Source of the DNA: Cristatella mucedo
Lineage: Eukaryota; Bryozoa; Phylactolaemata; Cristatellidae
DNA: 64,000 nt
Reading direction: 5' to 3'
Assembly (NCBI GenBank): GCA_009760855.2
Contig: WPIO01000060.1
Span: 2,290,001 to 2,354,000 of the forward strand
In this document: positions 43,396 to 54,529 of the stretch, piece by piece
How the letters are laid out: each line of letters starts with the position of its first letter
Numbering within the stretch: position 1 is the first letter of the stretch
The notes under the pieces: model-generated
What the model was told of the DNA's origin: nothing
Seen by the model: the letters and a program-made list of their open reading frames with translations, nothing else
The model's database searches: none
Made by a program: the position numbers and the translations under genes

Positions 43396-43771
43396 GTTTG
43401 CATTATCACCTCCAGCTTCCGGTGATGTTGATTGAGCTTAAAATTAAGTGGCTGCAGCAGTCCTCGAGTTGGACCTCCTCTCATTCTCAGACGCTAATGT
43501 TGCTCAATTATCAACATGCTGCTAACTGCTACCGCTACCGCTGCTTTGGCAGGCTGACTTTTCTAGTGCGAGCAGGCTGTCGGCACAGAGGTCAAACAGA
43601 TGTGAAGCTTGAGGATAGAGAACAGAGTCAGGGGGCAGGGGGCAATTGCCTCCCCCCCCCGCCCATGGACAGAGAGAGGCGCCTATATTCTGCGGCGAAT
43701 TTTCTCGTGACGGGGTGGGGCCACGGACTCTTGCCCCACCCCACAGCTTGAACCCTTGCCCCCAAACTGGA
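43396..43771. other. Unassigned; possible small inverted-repeat element
   Basis: GGGGGCAGGGGGCAATTGCC at about 43631 and CCCTTGCCCCC at about 43753 are roughly inverted and bracket about 130 bp. This could be a MITE, but low-complexity G/C runs make it unreliable. Confidence 0.35.
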
Positions 43772-43820
43772 GACATTCAGTTCTCTGAGGGCGTCATGCA
43801 AATGTTTATCATTATCGTTA
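43772..43820 (+). mobile_element. LINE-A tail remnant
   Basis: GGAGACATTCAGTTCTCTGA, GGGCGTCATGCAAATG, then a short ATTATC run. Confidence 0.55.
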
Positions 43821-45374
43821 ACCTGAAAATCCTGGCTTCGCCTCGGCAATCAAAGCATCGTCCGTTTACAAAGGTCGCATACGTTCGCTTGCTATCAACC
43901 GTAAAAATGCTGACCAGCATGGAGAAAGTTCTGACTTTGACCGCGGATTGTTGGAAGATATACTGCAGCTGATTGTAGTGGTCGGAATGGCAATCGAAGC
44001 AGCGGAGATGCTTTTGCATGTCTCTCGTCGCACGGCCGCATTCACTTCTAAATCTTCATTGGCAGACTGGTGTTCAACGCAGATCTGCTTGTCTCTCTCT
44101 CTCTCTCTCACTCTCTTTCTCTGTCTATATATGTCTCCCTCTCTCTCCTACATAGCCGTCCGGTACCTCACCCGACGCAACACGATGCTTCTGCACACCG
44201 CGGCTAAAACAGCAGCCACCTGTAATAGACGCCATGGATCGGCAAGCTGGCAACCAAATGGAACAAGTGCCCTCGCGCGAAGTCAGTCCTAATAGCATTG
44301 CGTCAGACGCGAGATCCACCCTGCGGTCTGAGGCCTACGCATTGGTACGCTCTGTCTTCTGCACAGATCAAGGGCCCGTCGCCGCTACAAGAGCAAAATG
44401 GAGGCAGCCTATCTGATTGGGAGCTAGCGGAGGCCGAGCAGATCCGAGAGCCTAATCTGAGAGCGAGCCCTTCCATATGATTGCTATTGATTTCGCGCGG
44501 CGTGCAGACTTTCAGCACCCTCTTATCTCGCATAGCACAACGTTCGAACCCGCGCCAAGGCATGCCCGGCGCCGAGCACATGGGAATGGCGCCTCCAAAG
44601 AGCGACCAGTTCGGGCTACCTGTTCTTGCAGAGTGTCTGTCGTCGACTGCCGAGGTTAAACTTCGCCGTGCATCTGGTGAAGGCAGCAGGTCGCGTCGCC
44701 GAAGATCCGATTACCCTTGGTCAGCCATTGACGACAGACGCGTGCTGTGACGAACGGAGCCGTGGCCACCGATGGACGACAGCTGACGGGTCCACCGAAG
44801 CACCGACCGGAATGTGCTTTAGCTAAAGCGGACAGTGAGAGAGCAAGAGAGGCGAGACGCGACGGCACCAACTCGCTCAGCGCCCGCGCGAGCGCACCCA
44901 ATCGAATAGAGCAGTACCTGGGAGCGGATAGCCGCCGGCAAGAGACCTTGCAGTAACGGCGGCGGCAGCTGCCTACCGGGAGACTGCCGCCTCGGTGTCC
45001 TCCCACCTGCGAGAGAGGGCGGCATTTCCGAGATTGATTTTTTTATAGATGATATATTTCGACCTTTCGTCCACCACGAGGTGACGAGTCGCACGCGGCC
45101 GCCGTCGGCAGAGCGCTCAGCGGGCGAGCGCTCTCCACCGCGGGCGTTTAATTATGAATATCCATCGCCGCCGAGCTTGGGGAGTCGGAGGATCTCGATC
45201 ACCTCGCTGCCCAGCGGCCGCCCCGTGCCGCCACGTCGCTGGTTGATCGGTCGAGTTAACCGTTCGCCAAACATGTGGATCCCGTGGGCGGTCGGCCTTT
45301 TGTTGCCACATCGAAAGACCAGCTCGGGACCGCGAGTGGCTTCGTCGACGGCGGTGGCCCGAGCTGCTTTATTG
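43821..45374. other. Unassigned; short CT run and GC-rich island
   Basis: A (CT)n run lies at 44094-44125. From 44230 to 45370 there are frames of 60-116 codons on both strands without a recognised domain. A 60-codon plus-strand frame from ATG 44234 (MDRQAGNQMEQVPSREVSPN...) is open, but nothing supports it. Confidence 0.4.
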
Positions 45375-45516
45375 GCGTCGCCGCCACCGCCGTCGCCGCC
45401 GCCGTCGCCGCCGCAGCCGCAGCCGCAGCCGCAGCCGCCGCCGCAGCCGCCGCCGCAGCCGCCGCCGCAGCCGCCGCCGCAGCCGCCGCCGCAGCCGCCG
45501 CCGTCGCAGCCGCCGC
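45375..45516. repeat. GCC/GCA-type trinucleotide repeat (period 9: CCGCCGCAG)
   Basis: About 140 bp of CCG with regular CAG. In one frame it would encode Pro-Pro-Gln repeats, in another poly-Ala. Its position about 100 bp upstream of a TATA box suggests promoter-proximal GC-rich repeat rather than coding sequence. Confidence 0.9.
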
Positions 45517-45614
45517 CGCCGCTGAAACGGTGGGGCCGGCGAAGCCGGCCGGATTATGGCGGATAATTATTGTTCGCGATTGTGCGATTGCGACACTGTT
45601 TACGAGCGAGGCCG

Positions 45615-45650
45615 TATAAAAACCCGGCGCCCTAAGATAGACTGGCAGTT
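45615..45650 (+). promoter_or_regulatory. Candidate TATA-box core promoter
   Basis: TATAAAA at 45615-45621 is followed about 30 bases later by GGCAGTTTTG, a plausible start site, within a CpG-rich setting. No coding exon is recognisable downstream to 46260, so the transcript, if any, is unknown. Confidence 0.4.
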
Positions 45651-46449
45651 TTGATTCAGGATACGGCTTGGCATTGGAGCAGATTTGAGCTCTAGGCCGG
45701 AGACCCGCTGGTATACGTCACGGCGGCTGCAGAGAGCCTGTAACCTTCCGCTGCTGGTGGAGCACCTACACGTAACTAGCTGTGCTAATAATAATAACAA
45801 TAAGTCGGCTGCGACTTGCATTTGCAACGAACGCTGTTTTTGCGGCCTCGTTCTGACCAGACGTGGAAACGGCTCACACCGCATTAGTAGCACGGCGGCC
45901 GCACTCGTCCGACCGAGTGGGCCGCACACGAACTCGCTCGCTCTCGCATATCTGCTGGCGCTCAACCGCAAAAGACAGCAGCGCCCTAGCTAGACCGGTC
46001 AGTAAGTACGCACTGCGAGCTCTTCTGCGTCGGCCGTCAGGATTTAAAGGCCACGTTCGGGTGGATCTGCGGACTCGGCTCGCACCGTTCGGTTCGCTAA
46101 GAGTCGCAGAGCCGAGCGGCCGACGCGACGACGATTCGGACGTTACGCCCCTCCCCTCGTTAACGGCGGCGAGGGATATATCTGAGCTGCTGCCTTTTTT
46201 TGGGCGTTGCCTCCCCCCTCCCTCGGTAGTTGCGTTGGCTCATCTTGCATTCGACGAAGAGTGACCTTTTTTGAATGCCATTACCCTTTTTGTGGGCAGC
46301 CTTAGTTCATTCCAGTAGATGACGGCGGGCAAGGGCATCTGCGATTGGTGAGTCATTGCTAATGCAATGTAATGCATATCCGTCTGTAAATCCACAAAGC
46401 CATTAAGACTATGTGGGTGTTACGCAGGAATGTTTTATCTAGCGAACTC
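45651..46449. other. No gene assigned
   Basis: Open frames of 102-133 codons overlap on both strands without motifs. Confidence 0.4.
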
Positions 46450-47575
46450 ACAGCCTAAGTGGCATTCGATACGCTTTCGGTGGCCAGCAGACCTCATCTC
46501 ACGAAACAAAGAGAAAGCGAGAAGCATAAGCTGAGTCAGAACAGCAGTAGAGTAACGTGAGTAACGTGAAAGTAGCAGTTAAGGACAGCTGGAAAGGGTG
46601 TGCCATTGTGGGCAGTAGGAGAGTAGTTGTCGTTGCGTAAGAATCGTGGAAGTGGGTTCCGTAGTCTACTACCTGCAGAGCAAAAGCTTTTGTCGCCAAC
46701 AGTCTTGGAGGGAATAGAACAGCTAATTGATTGTTCATACGGGACCTGAAAGCACGAGGAGGCTGAAAAGTGTCCAGCAGTTCAGCTAGGTATGGCGGAG
46801 CCGAGCCATGGCTGGCCTTATGGGTCAGCATATGAACTTTGCTCTCTATCCGTTGATCGACCGGCATCCATCCTAGCTTTTTTAGCAAAGGAGACGCGTG
46901 GTCAAACCTCTTGGATTGGCAAACTAGCCTTGCAGCCTCAATCAAAGCCAGCTGCAGTGGCCTATTGGCTTGTTGAGGTAGCCCAGCCCAAGGTGGTTAC
47001 AATAATAAATAAATAAAATTCATTCGTATAGCACCCCAAGAGAAGTAATCTCTATTCAGGTGCTTCACGAATGCTTCGGGGCTCAGGCCCACGACCTCAG
47101 CCCGACCTCAGTCTAGGCGAGCACCTTAAACGCTTGACCAAACCAGCTCTAGCCGAGACAGAACTAAGGAGCTAGTTAGTTTTTTCAAGCCACCGTGGAA
47201 AAAAGTTTCTAATCTTAGAGAGAGATCGGACGTGATGGCTAGCGCTGGAAGCAGTCTTCTGAACGAAGCTTTCAAAATTTAACCACTTTTCAAGGACGAT
47301 ACCTAAATTCTGAGGACTTGATGATGGTCTCACAACTGCATCACCTATTAGAAGAGAAAAGCTTTTTAGTCCAGCTTAGGGTGTCCTGTGAGCAGTAGTT
47401 CAGTTTTATCCTCGTTTAGTTTCAAGAAATTCTCCGACATCCAGGATCGAATGTCGGCAAGGCAAGCATTCAGTTTAACAGTGGCTGAAGCAGATTCCGA
47501 CAGTTTAAAAGAAAAATACGTATCGTCGGCATAAAAATGATTTTCTATTACACGGGCCTTGAATTGAATATTCAT
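46450..47575 (-). mobile_element. LINE-B copy 2, interrupted by SINE-1
   Basis: From 47575 down on the minus strand: ENHFYADDTYFSF (catalytic pair intact), KLSESASATVKLNACLADIR, LKLNEDKTELLLTGHP and LETFFHGGLKKLTSSLVLSR. A SINE-1 copy (46990-47155) then interrupts it. Beyond the SINE the coding sequence resumes: GLPQQANRPLQLALIEAARL, DHASPLLKKLGWMPVDQRIE, LATKAFALQVVDYGTHFHDS. Loss at the SINE junction, plus stops, disables it. At 47575 it abuts a plus-strand LINE-A copy. Confidence 0.88.
46990..47155 (-). mobile_element. SINE-1 copy inserted in LINE-B
   Basis: On the minus strand: TTTGGTCAAGCGTTTAAGGT (A-box region), GTGGGCCTGAGCCCC (B-box region), then CACCTGAATAGAGATTACTT and an ATTTATTTATT tail. 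LINE-B coding sequence flanks both sides. Confidence 0.85.
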
Positions 47576-48230
47576 GATTATGGGTTCCGTGCTGTTTCTA
47601 AATAATTTTTCATTTGACGACCACTTCAGCTCCGCAGTCAAGTCTGCCTGCGTTCAGCCGTATACCGTTGCTAAAATTCGAGCTTGTTACAAAGGGATAC
47701 CGCGTCTAAATTGGTCCATGCAAATATGTTGTGTCGTTGGGGCGAAGTACCGCTACGAACTACAGATTTGAAAGTAGTCAGTTTTAATGAGGAGCAGAGC
47801 GCCAAGCAGCAGTAGCTCCGGAGAGCGTGCGTCTGCGCGTCGCTGAGCGGCCCGTCTTTAGACCACGCCTACGGCACCGCAGGGTGCGCCGGGGCGGGCC
47901 CACTGCTGATTGACAGCAGCGGTAAGCCTAACGGGCCAAGCCCAAAACTTCGTCAGCCACCTCGCACTACTGCGTGGTAGGTGGCGCTACAACACGTGCA
48001 TTTGTAACGTCTCGTCTGGACTTCTGTAACTCTCTGCTTGCTGGCCTACCGGCCTCTGCATTCGGGCACTTACAGTCGGTGCTAAACTCTGCAGCTAGGC
48101 TTGTCTGTCGTGAGCGTCGCAGTTGCCATGTCACACCGCACCACTTCTCGCCGACCTGCACTGGCTACCAGTCAAGCAACGTATCGACTTCATGGTTGTG
48201 TCGCTCGATTTCAGGTCGCTCGTATCTCAG
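47576..48230 (+). mobile_element. LINE-A copy with a foreign insertion of about 275 bp
   Basis: FLNNFSFDDHFSSAVKSACV and IRACYKGIPRLNWSMQ end at 47710 at the codons for LVHA. LINE-A coding resumes at about 47988 with RAFVTSRLDFCNSLLAGLPA and continues to AARLVCRERRSCHVTP. It breaks off at 48230 without a tail. Confidence 0.82.
47711..47988. mobile_element. Unclassified insertion within LINE-A
   Basis: The inserted sequence starts TATGTTGTGTCGTTGG and ends GTGGCGCTACAACACG, so its ends are short imperfect inverted repeats (TGTTGT/ACAACA). TGCA of the LINE-A target appears on both sides. It has no coding capacity; probably a small non-autonomous DNA element. Confidence 0.5.
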
Positions 48231-48964
48231 ATGATAGTGACTAGTATTCCGAGACCGCTTTGCAGGCCTGGTGTAATAAGGTTTGCACTGTAGGACGTTG
48301 AAGTTCCCTAAACTTTTTGGCGTATGCAGTTTTTTTTCTTAGAAACTAATCGTCGATCGTGCTGTCGTTTCGCTGGCGCTGGCTCTGCCGTAGGTTCGCG
48401 GCAAGGCGATAGAACAACTAGGGCATTGGGGATCAAACAGAGAACAAATAGCCGTACCACCCACCTGCCCCTCGGGGGGGCGCCCCCCCCCCGCCCGGAT
48501 GACAAGTGCTCATAGCGCATGATGCGAACGATCAATTATAATAATTAATAATAATTAATAACTAATTAATTATTATAATTAATTATATCGCAGCAAAAGG
48601 GCGTGGGCTACCTAGATAAACTCAGGCAGTAGTTAAGTTTTCCCATTCTTAGTGCAACCAGTTTGTGTGTCCTTAGTGGGAAACAGTTTATTTGACAGCA
48701 ACAAAGACCAGCAGGTGTCCAGCGTCATCCCTAGCGTGCAACTCTACGAAGCACAGTATTGCACAAATTATGCTTTTTTTATGAGGCTTAACCACTGATG
48801 TTTGCTTATCGATAACTTAACAGTGCATTTCTGAAACTATAAATAATATCCAGCGGGTCATAATCTGGCTGATGAAGAACGCCAACGTATAACTTGTTTA
48901 CCATTTGTAAACCTTCTCATACTTTGACTAAGCCCACAAGTCTCTAGCTTGGCTTTAAGGTTTA
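48231..48964. other. No gene recognised; AT palindromic patch
   Basis: Positions 48530-48590 are a TAATTA-rich near-palindrome. A poly-C/G stretch lies at 48473-48497. Confidence 0.4.
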
Positions 48965-49085
48965 TGATTCGCCTACCTCTGTACCCAGGTTTGGTTCGGT
49001 TGCTGGGACGGCTGTAATGTGATAATGGTCTCCGGCTGGCCCAGGGCCTAACCTGTCGGCATGCCCGAATATAAGATGAGGCCGT
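48965..49085 (-). repeat. Unclassified interspersed repeat, partner of 62945-63050
   Basis: On the minus strand, words such as CAACCGAACCAAACCTGGGT and ACAGCCGTCC, preceded by CAGCCGGAGACC, line up in order with those at 62945-63050. Family unknown. Confidence 0.6.
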
Positions 49086-49782
49086 GTAACATCGGCTTTT
49101 GGAGATCAGGCACTGGCCGGATAGGCCGAGGGTTTCGCACATTTTTTTTCGCGCCCAGTATACGCCTAGATGGATGTCAGGCATTCACCAACGCTAGGTA
49201 GCAAGGGCAACATGACCGAGCGAGGATGGAAATAAGCACGCTCGCTGTTATGGCTTCTACATTCCGCGTTCCGTCGTAGCATACTCGTAGTTGTTCGCTC
49301 CCCCCTCCCATTTTCGAGCTTGGACAGTGGGCGAGCTGATATGCACTGCTCTAGCGATTCTTCGTTACATAAACACTGTCTGACTAATGTCGCCGTGCTT
49401 CGGTACTTGTGAGAAAGCAAAGCAGTCTTCAGCATTGTCTTCCCACGTCGGGAAATCTGGCCCAGTGTTTTCTGCAAACCCCCCCCCCGCTTAGCCTGCA
49501 AGGTACCCCAGTAGCTCTGCTTAGTTGTCCTGCTGCTGCTGGCGAATGCGATATTGTTATAAAGATCATAAATTGATAATAAAGATAACAATTTGATTAT
49601 AAAGAGGTCTAATCAAACTGCCGCTCGTCTTTTCTACCCCAGTGTCGTGGCGAGCGGGCGGCATGGCCTAAACAGGGCTGGGCGAGAAGTAGTCGAAGCT
49701 ACCCTGCTCGGTTGCACTTCTCTGACACTTTCAAGGTGTGAGCAGTGATTAGAAAATAGGTTAAAAGTGCGGCTCTAGTGAG
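49086..49782. other. No gene recognised
   Basis: A 141-codon minus-strand frame (49591-49166) shows no motif. Confidence 0.4.
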
Positions 49783-50480
49783 AAATATGCTCTGCTCCAG
49801 ATAGTTTCATCTAGATGACCATATCAGGTCCACACTGGAGACTTAATACTTTCAGCCATGCACCAGCCACGCAGAAATACCACCTGCTTAGATAAGGATA
49901 CCACAACCAAGCTGATCCGTACATTAGTAACAACCAGTCTCAACTTTGGTAACTTGACTCGTACTTCCCATCTTTGCAAAGAGATGCTTCCATTCGCTGC
50001 AACACTGGGCAGTTAGGGTTATCTGGTGTGAAATCAACAATCGCAGCATTTCACCATCTGCATCTGACCTGCACTGGCTTTCCCTTTGTGCAGCCTATCG
50101 ACTTCAACCTTTTGCCACTCCTGCTATGTTCTTAAACTCGATCGTCAGACTACCAATAACCAGTCATGCTTCCCAATTCGGAAAGTCGCTGTACCATCTA
50201 CTTGTCTAACTTAATCCAATTAGCCATGGCTGTGACCAACCTAAAAATCAGCTGAAAAGTGAGCCATCGTTAAGTTCACTCCCAGAGCTGAAACCTCACT
50301 CCCTAGATCTGACATTTTAAAAAGAGCTAAGACCAATCTGTTTCTTATAGCACTGGATATGACGAGAGTGATTTATTTTTGGTGCTCTTATTTTCTATTG
50401 AAACTGCGCATATTGTAACTTACTAATTGAAACGCTTCCTCTTCAGCATTTGAAAGTTCCGAAATATAAATTCCGTTCTC
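49783..50480 (+). mobile_element. LINE-A copy, strongly diverged
   Basis: Order-conserved nucleotide blocks align with LINE-A: CTAGATGACCATATCAGGTC, CTTAGATAAGGATACCACAA, GACCTGCACTGGCTTTCCC, ATCGACTTCAACCTTTTGCC, then CCCTAGATCTGACATTTTAA. No frame remains open for long. It is older than the neighbouring copies. Confidence 0.68.
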
Positions 50481-50509
50481 TTAGGTTGCTATGCAGATGT
50501 CCTATCACT

Positions 50510-50600
50510 TTTACTAGGTCATTTTCATAGCGACCTGAGAGAACCAAATCTCTATCTAGGTGCTTAACTGCTTGCTGTAACAGCATCGTTTACCAAGCGT
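50510..50600 (-). mobile_element. LINE-A or SINE-1 tail remnant
   Basis: On the minus strand: AGCACCTAGATAGAGATTTG, then GTTCTCTCAGGTCGCTATGA. Confidence 0.6.
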
Positions 50601-50805
50601 TAGCAACAAGCAAGTTGTCAAGCTCTCACGAGCACACCAAGGCACACAAGAAGACATCAAGAGCCTTTAGGTGTGCAATTAGATTTCGCAAACGCATCAA
50701 ACCCAGGAAAAGCAGGTTGGCTGGGTGACAATGACTGTTAAGGTCTTGTGCTACAGGGATGGCGTAGGCTATGTACAAAATAAGCTTCTGGCTCAGGCTA
50801 GGCAA

Positions 50806-51336
50806 GGCAGGTTTTGTCGCTCACTTTCAGGTCCCTTCATTCTATGGTTCCAGCCTATCTCTCCGATATACTCCTCCATCAGGCCAAGCATCATACCATC
50901 CGCTTTTCGGAATCCAACAGTCTAGAAATACCTCGTACAAACCTCAAATCCTTTGGAGACCGTGCATTTAGTTCGCATGCTCCCAAAGCTTGGAACTCCC
51001 TCCTGAGACCTGCGTCAGAACATCCCCTGACCTGACCACATTTAAAAGGAACTTAACAACACTCCTATTTAGGACAGCATTTAGTGGGTCCCTGTGATTC
51101 GTCCTTCATGTGCTTATGCTTGCTGACACTGTGCATGCTGCCACTAAGCACATTTGCATGCTGACCCTGTGCATGTCACCCTTAGCCATGTTATTCATTT
51201 TGTTTGTTTTTCAAGCATGATTTTACTTACCATTTAATTGCATTTCCCTTTGCAGCAAATGTAAAGCGCCTAGAAAGAGATTAAGTTCTCCGAGGGCGCT
51301 TTATCAAGTGCATTATTATTATTATTATTATTATTA
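50806..51336 (+). mobile_element. LINE-A 3' region
   Basis: From GGTTTTGTCGCTCACTTTCA (LSLTFRSLHSMVPAYLSDIL) through FGDRAFSSHAPKAWNSLL to the full tail with ATT repeats. A two-base insertion breaks the frame before RPASEH. 5' truncated. Confidence 0.9.
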
Positions 51337-51654
51337 GACGATCGAACGTGTGAGAGTGGGCCACAGGCCCCTTCCAAAAGGTTGGGCATAGTCCAGAAGG
51401 TCAATAGCAAGCGTTACGAGAGCGATTAGTGATAAATCAGGAGCAAGACTAGTTTCGAATGGAGTGTGAGGTAGCAGACTGGGAGCTGTCTTGCAGGGTC
51501 GAATGGAGGACAACCGTTGGAGCTCACGCACGACCATGGTGCGAGATAAAAACAGCAATGTTGGACGGATAAAGGACTGAGGTGACACTCAGGTCGGACA
51601 TGAGACGTTCGGCCAGAGTGGATTATCTGGTAAACGTGTAGTGACAAGCTGGCC
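51337..51654. other. No gene recognised
   Basis: A minus-strand frame of 84 codons lacks a clear motif. It may be LINE-derived but cannot be confirmed. Confidence 0.35.
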
Positions 51655-52050
51655 TTAGCTTCATTTTAGCGAGAACAAGAACTGTTCGGTGATGGGCAAG
51701 AACAGTTGGCGACAGAAGCTTTAGCTCTGCAGGTCCTAGACTGTGGAACTCGCTTCCACAATTCTTACGCAACGACATCTACTCTCCAACTGCCGACTAT
51801 GGCACATCTTTTTCAGCGGTCCTGAGCTGCTACTTCTATGCTACTCACTACCTCAACTGCTCTCCCAACTCTGCTATGCTTCCCACTTTCTCTTTGTTGC
51901 GTGAGACGAAGTCTGTTGGCTACCGAATGTGTACCGAAAGCCGCTTAGGCTGTGAGTGCGCTATACAAAACTCTCCTGCGTAACGCCCACATGGTCTTTA
52001 TGACTTTGTGGAGTTACAGACGGAGATACATTACATTACATTAACTCCTT
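51655..52050 (+). mobile_element. LINE-B 3' end
   Basis: Coding end EALALQVLDCGTRFHNSYAT, then LQLPTMAHLFQRS, stop, and PLSLCCVRRSLLATECVPKA. The 3' end GAGTGCGCTATACAAA and a (TTACA)n-like terminus at 52025-52045 follow. This copy defines the LINE-B 3' end. Confidence 0.85.
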
Positions 52051-52942
52051 TGTATTGGAGCAGTGAGCCAGAGAGGAGCGCCAGTGCGGTTAGAGAGCAA
52101 GAGCTTAAGAGCAAGCCAGGAAGCTCTGAGACCAGCCGTGAGGATTCGGCCTTTAGAATTGGTCCGATACCCGCGGGAACTGATGATTGATGTTGGCTGG
52201 CCTGCCAACCTCCGCGATCACTCTGTCTAAAAAGAATCGTCTGGAACCAATTCGCCATTCAAGTTGGACGGAGGTGCCATTCCAGTGGCCTAGTGACGGT
52301 ATTAATTTCTCACCGTAATGGGCCATGGTGTCGGGCCCAATACCACTAAGCTCTTGCCCCATTGTCTCAGCTAAGTATTTAAGAGTCGAGCGGAGCAGAG
52401 CAGAGCTCTGGGTCTTTGGTCTTTTGTTCGGCACCTCGCTTCGGCCTCGCTTCGACGCCATCGGACTCGTTTCTCTGAAAGCGAGGAAGGAGGGCGGGCT
52501 GTTCGCCGGCGATTGACGGGACAGGACGATACAACGCTAGGAGGACTCGTTCGGTGGACTCCACCGAATACGGTCGCATCACGCCCGAGCTAGCACTTTG
52601 TGTTTTGTGTGCGCTCGCTCGCACGTGGTCTCGGCATAAGAAGTTGCCGGTGCGAGCTAGACGTGGTTGGTGTGCGTGTGGTATTCCTGCCGCAAGGTGG
52701 AAACGGCTCCTATTTCTCCAGTTAGGGTTTAGGCTCCGGTTCGGGCTCCGTCTATTTGGGTCGTTCCCCACTATAAACGAAAGTAGCCTCAGTGTGGAGA
52801 AGTATTCCCTCCGCAAGAGTGTTGGTGCCGTTGAGAGCATGCGAGGAGTGTGGAGATAAAACTGAGCTAAGCACGCAGCGACTTTGTGCGGTTGCGTATA
52901 AAGCTCAGTAAATCTCCAATTTGTGTCTCGCTTTCCAAACGA
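52051..52942. other. Unclassified segment, possibly LTR-like
   Basis: About 890 bp between a LINE-B end and the 5' truncation point of a LINE-A copy. It contains TATTTAAGAG at about 52376 and, at its right end, GCGTATAAAGCTCAGTAAAT followed by TTGTGTCTCGCTTTCCA. That resembles the polyadenylation/U5 end of a retrovirus-like LTR, but I could not find matching TG/CA ends or a target duplication. Frames of 100-200 codons show no domain. Confidence 0.3.
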
Positions 52943-53898
52943 TGATAAAACTAACTTACTAGTTATGAGTAAACGTACCTTATGATTCACAAATTGGAAA
53001 GGCTGACGCTTAAAATTGGCTCTGCCAGCATATCTCCTGTTAAATCAACTGGAAATATAAGTGTCATATTCCAAGCGATCTCTCGGTAGACGACCATATC
53101 AGCTCCACGGTCAAATCTGCCTATTTTCAGCTTCACAGCATTGCTAAAATTCGGGCTTGTTTAAATAAGAATACCACGTCCAAGTTGGTCCATGCATTCG
53201 TGACATCTCGTCTCGACTTCTGAAACTCACTGCTTACTGGCCTACCAGCATGTGCAATCAGGCGATTGCAACTGGTGCAAAACTCTGCAGCTAGACTTGA
53301 CTGTCGTGAGCGTCGCAGTTGCCTCATCACTCCACTTCTCGCCGACCTGCACTGGCTACCAGTCAAGCAACGGATGGACTTCAAGGTTTTGTCCCTCACT
53401 TTTAGGTCCCTTCATTCTATGGCTCCAGCCTATCTCTCAGATATACTCCCCCACCAGGCCAAGCATCGTACCACCCGCTTTTCGGAATCCAATCGTCTAC
53501 AAATACCTCCTACAAACCTTAAATCCTTTGGAGACCGGGCATTTAGTTCGTATGCTCCCAAAGCCTGGAACTCCCGGCCGACCTGCCTCAGAACATTCCC
53601 TGACCTGGCCACATTAAAAAAGAACTTAAAAACACATCTATTTAGGGCAGCATTTAGTGGGTCCCTGTGATTCGTCTTTCATGTGCTTATGCGTGCTGAC
53701 ACTGCAAGATGCCACTAACCACATTTGCATGCTGACCCTGTGCATGTCACCCCTAACCATGTTATTCATTTTGTTTGTTTGTCAAGCATGATTTTACTTA
53801 CCATTCAATTGCATTTCCCTTTGCAGCAACTGTAAAACGCCTAGAGAGAGATTGAGTTCTCTGAGGGCGCTTTATCAAGTGCATTAATAATATTATTA
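52943..53898 (+). mobile_element. LINE-A copy with internal stop
   Basis: Starts within the NDDKTNLLV codons. A TGA replaces the Cys codon of SRLDFCNSLL at about 53221. The frame then runs LQLVQNSAARLDCRERRSCL to FGDRAFSSYAPKAWNSRPTC, LKTHLFRAAFSGSL and the standard tail. Confidence 0.92.
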
Positions 53899-54529
53899 AT
53901 TCACGCCGCGGACTCACGACCCCCTTTAGTAACGGTAAGCAGGTCAGCGCTAGAAACGCTCGTTTCGTGGCGGCCAGTTTTTTGTGCTTGGGGCTCACCG
54001 AACGGCATTAGGCGCTAGGTTACGCCGCTCGGTAAGCCGCAGGTCAAGCCTACTCCGCCGAGCATTAGGCGTTAGAAACGCAATGACTGGCTCTCGGTAT
54101 TGGATGCTAAGTATGTCCTAGCAACGTGGCATGCATCATGCTGGGCTGTGCTTAGCCTTTTCTTGCCCATTCGGAGCACTATGCTGGTGAACAGGGGCTG
54201 GGAATAGCCGAGGTAGCGCCGGCGAGTCCAGTGGGGACTGACCTGCAGCTACCTGTTAACCGTGGGATTCATGTCAGGGCACCTGAGCAGTTGGATGAGC
54301 AAGAACCGGAGTTGCTAGCTGCCGATTCACTGCCTCTAATCGGCTGCCGGCATTGAGCATTGTTGTGAAGACTGCCGTCATACACATAGACACCACTAAT
54401 CGAACGATCCCAAAATCTTTATTCAAGCACTTACACGTGTCACGGGGCTGAAGCCTTAAATTTACTAGCTAGGTTTGAATTTTCAATATATGAATTAAGG
54501 TGGTCTGCCACGACTGATTCCAGTGTCTT
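53899..54529. other. No gene recognised
   Basis: Words such as GGCGCTAG and GCATTAGGCG recur near 53945-54080 but form no clear repeat unit. No motif-bearing frame. Confidence 0.4.

Noticed and set aside
45081-45566. Pro-Gln repeat protein (161 codons) on the plus strand
   Set aside because: The repeat reads equally well in several frames. No flanking conserved sequence, and a TATA box follows it, so a promoter-proximal repeat is more likely.
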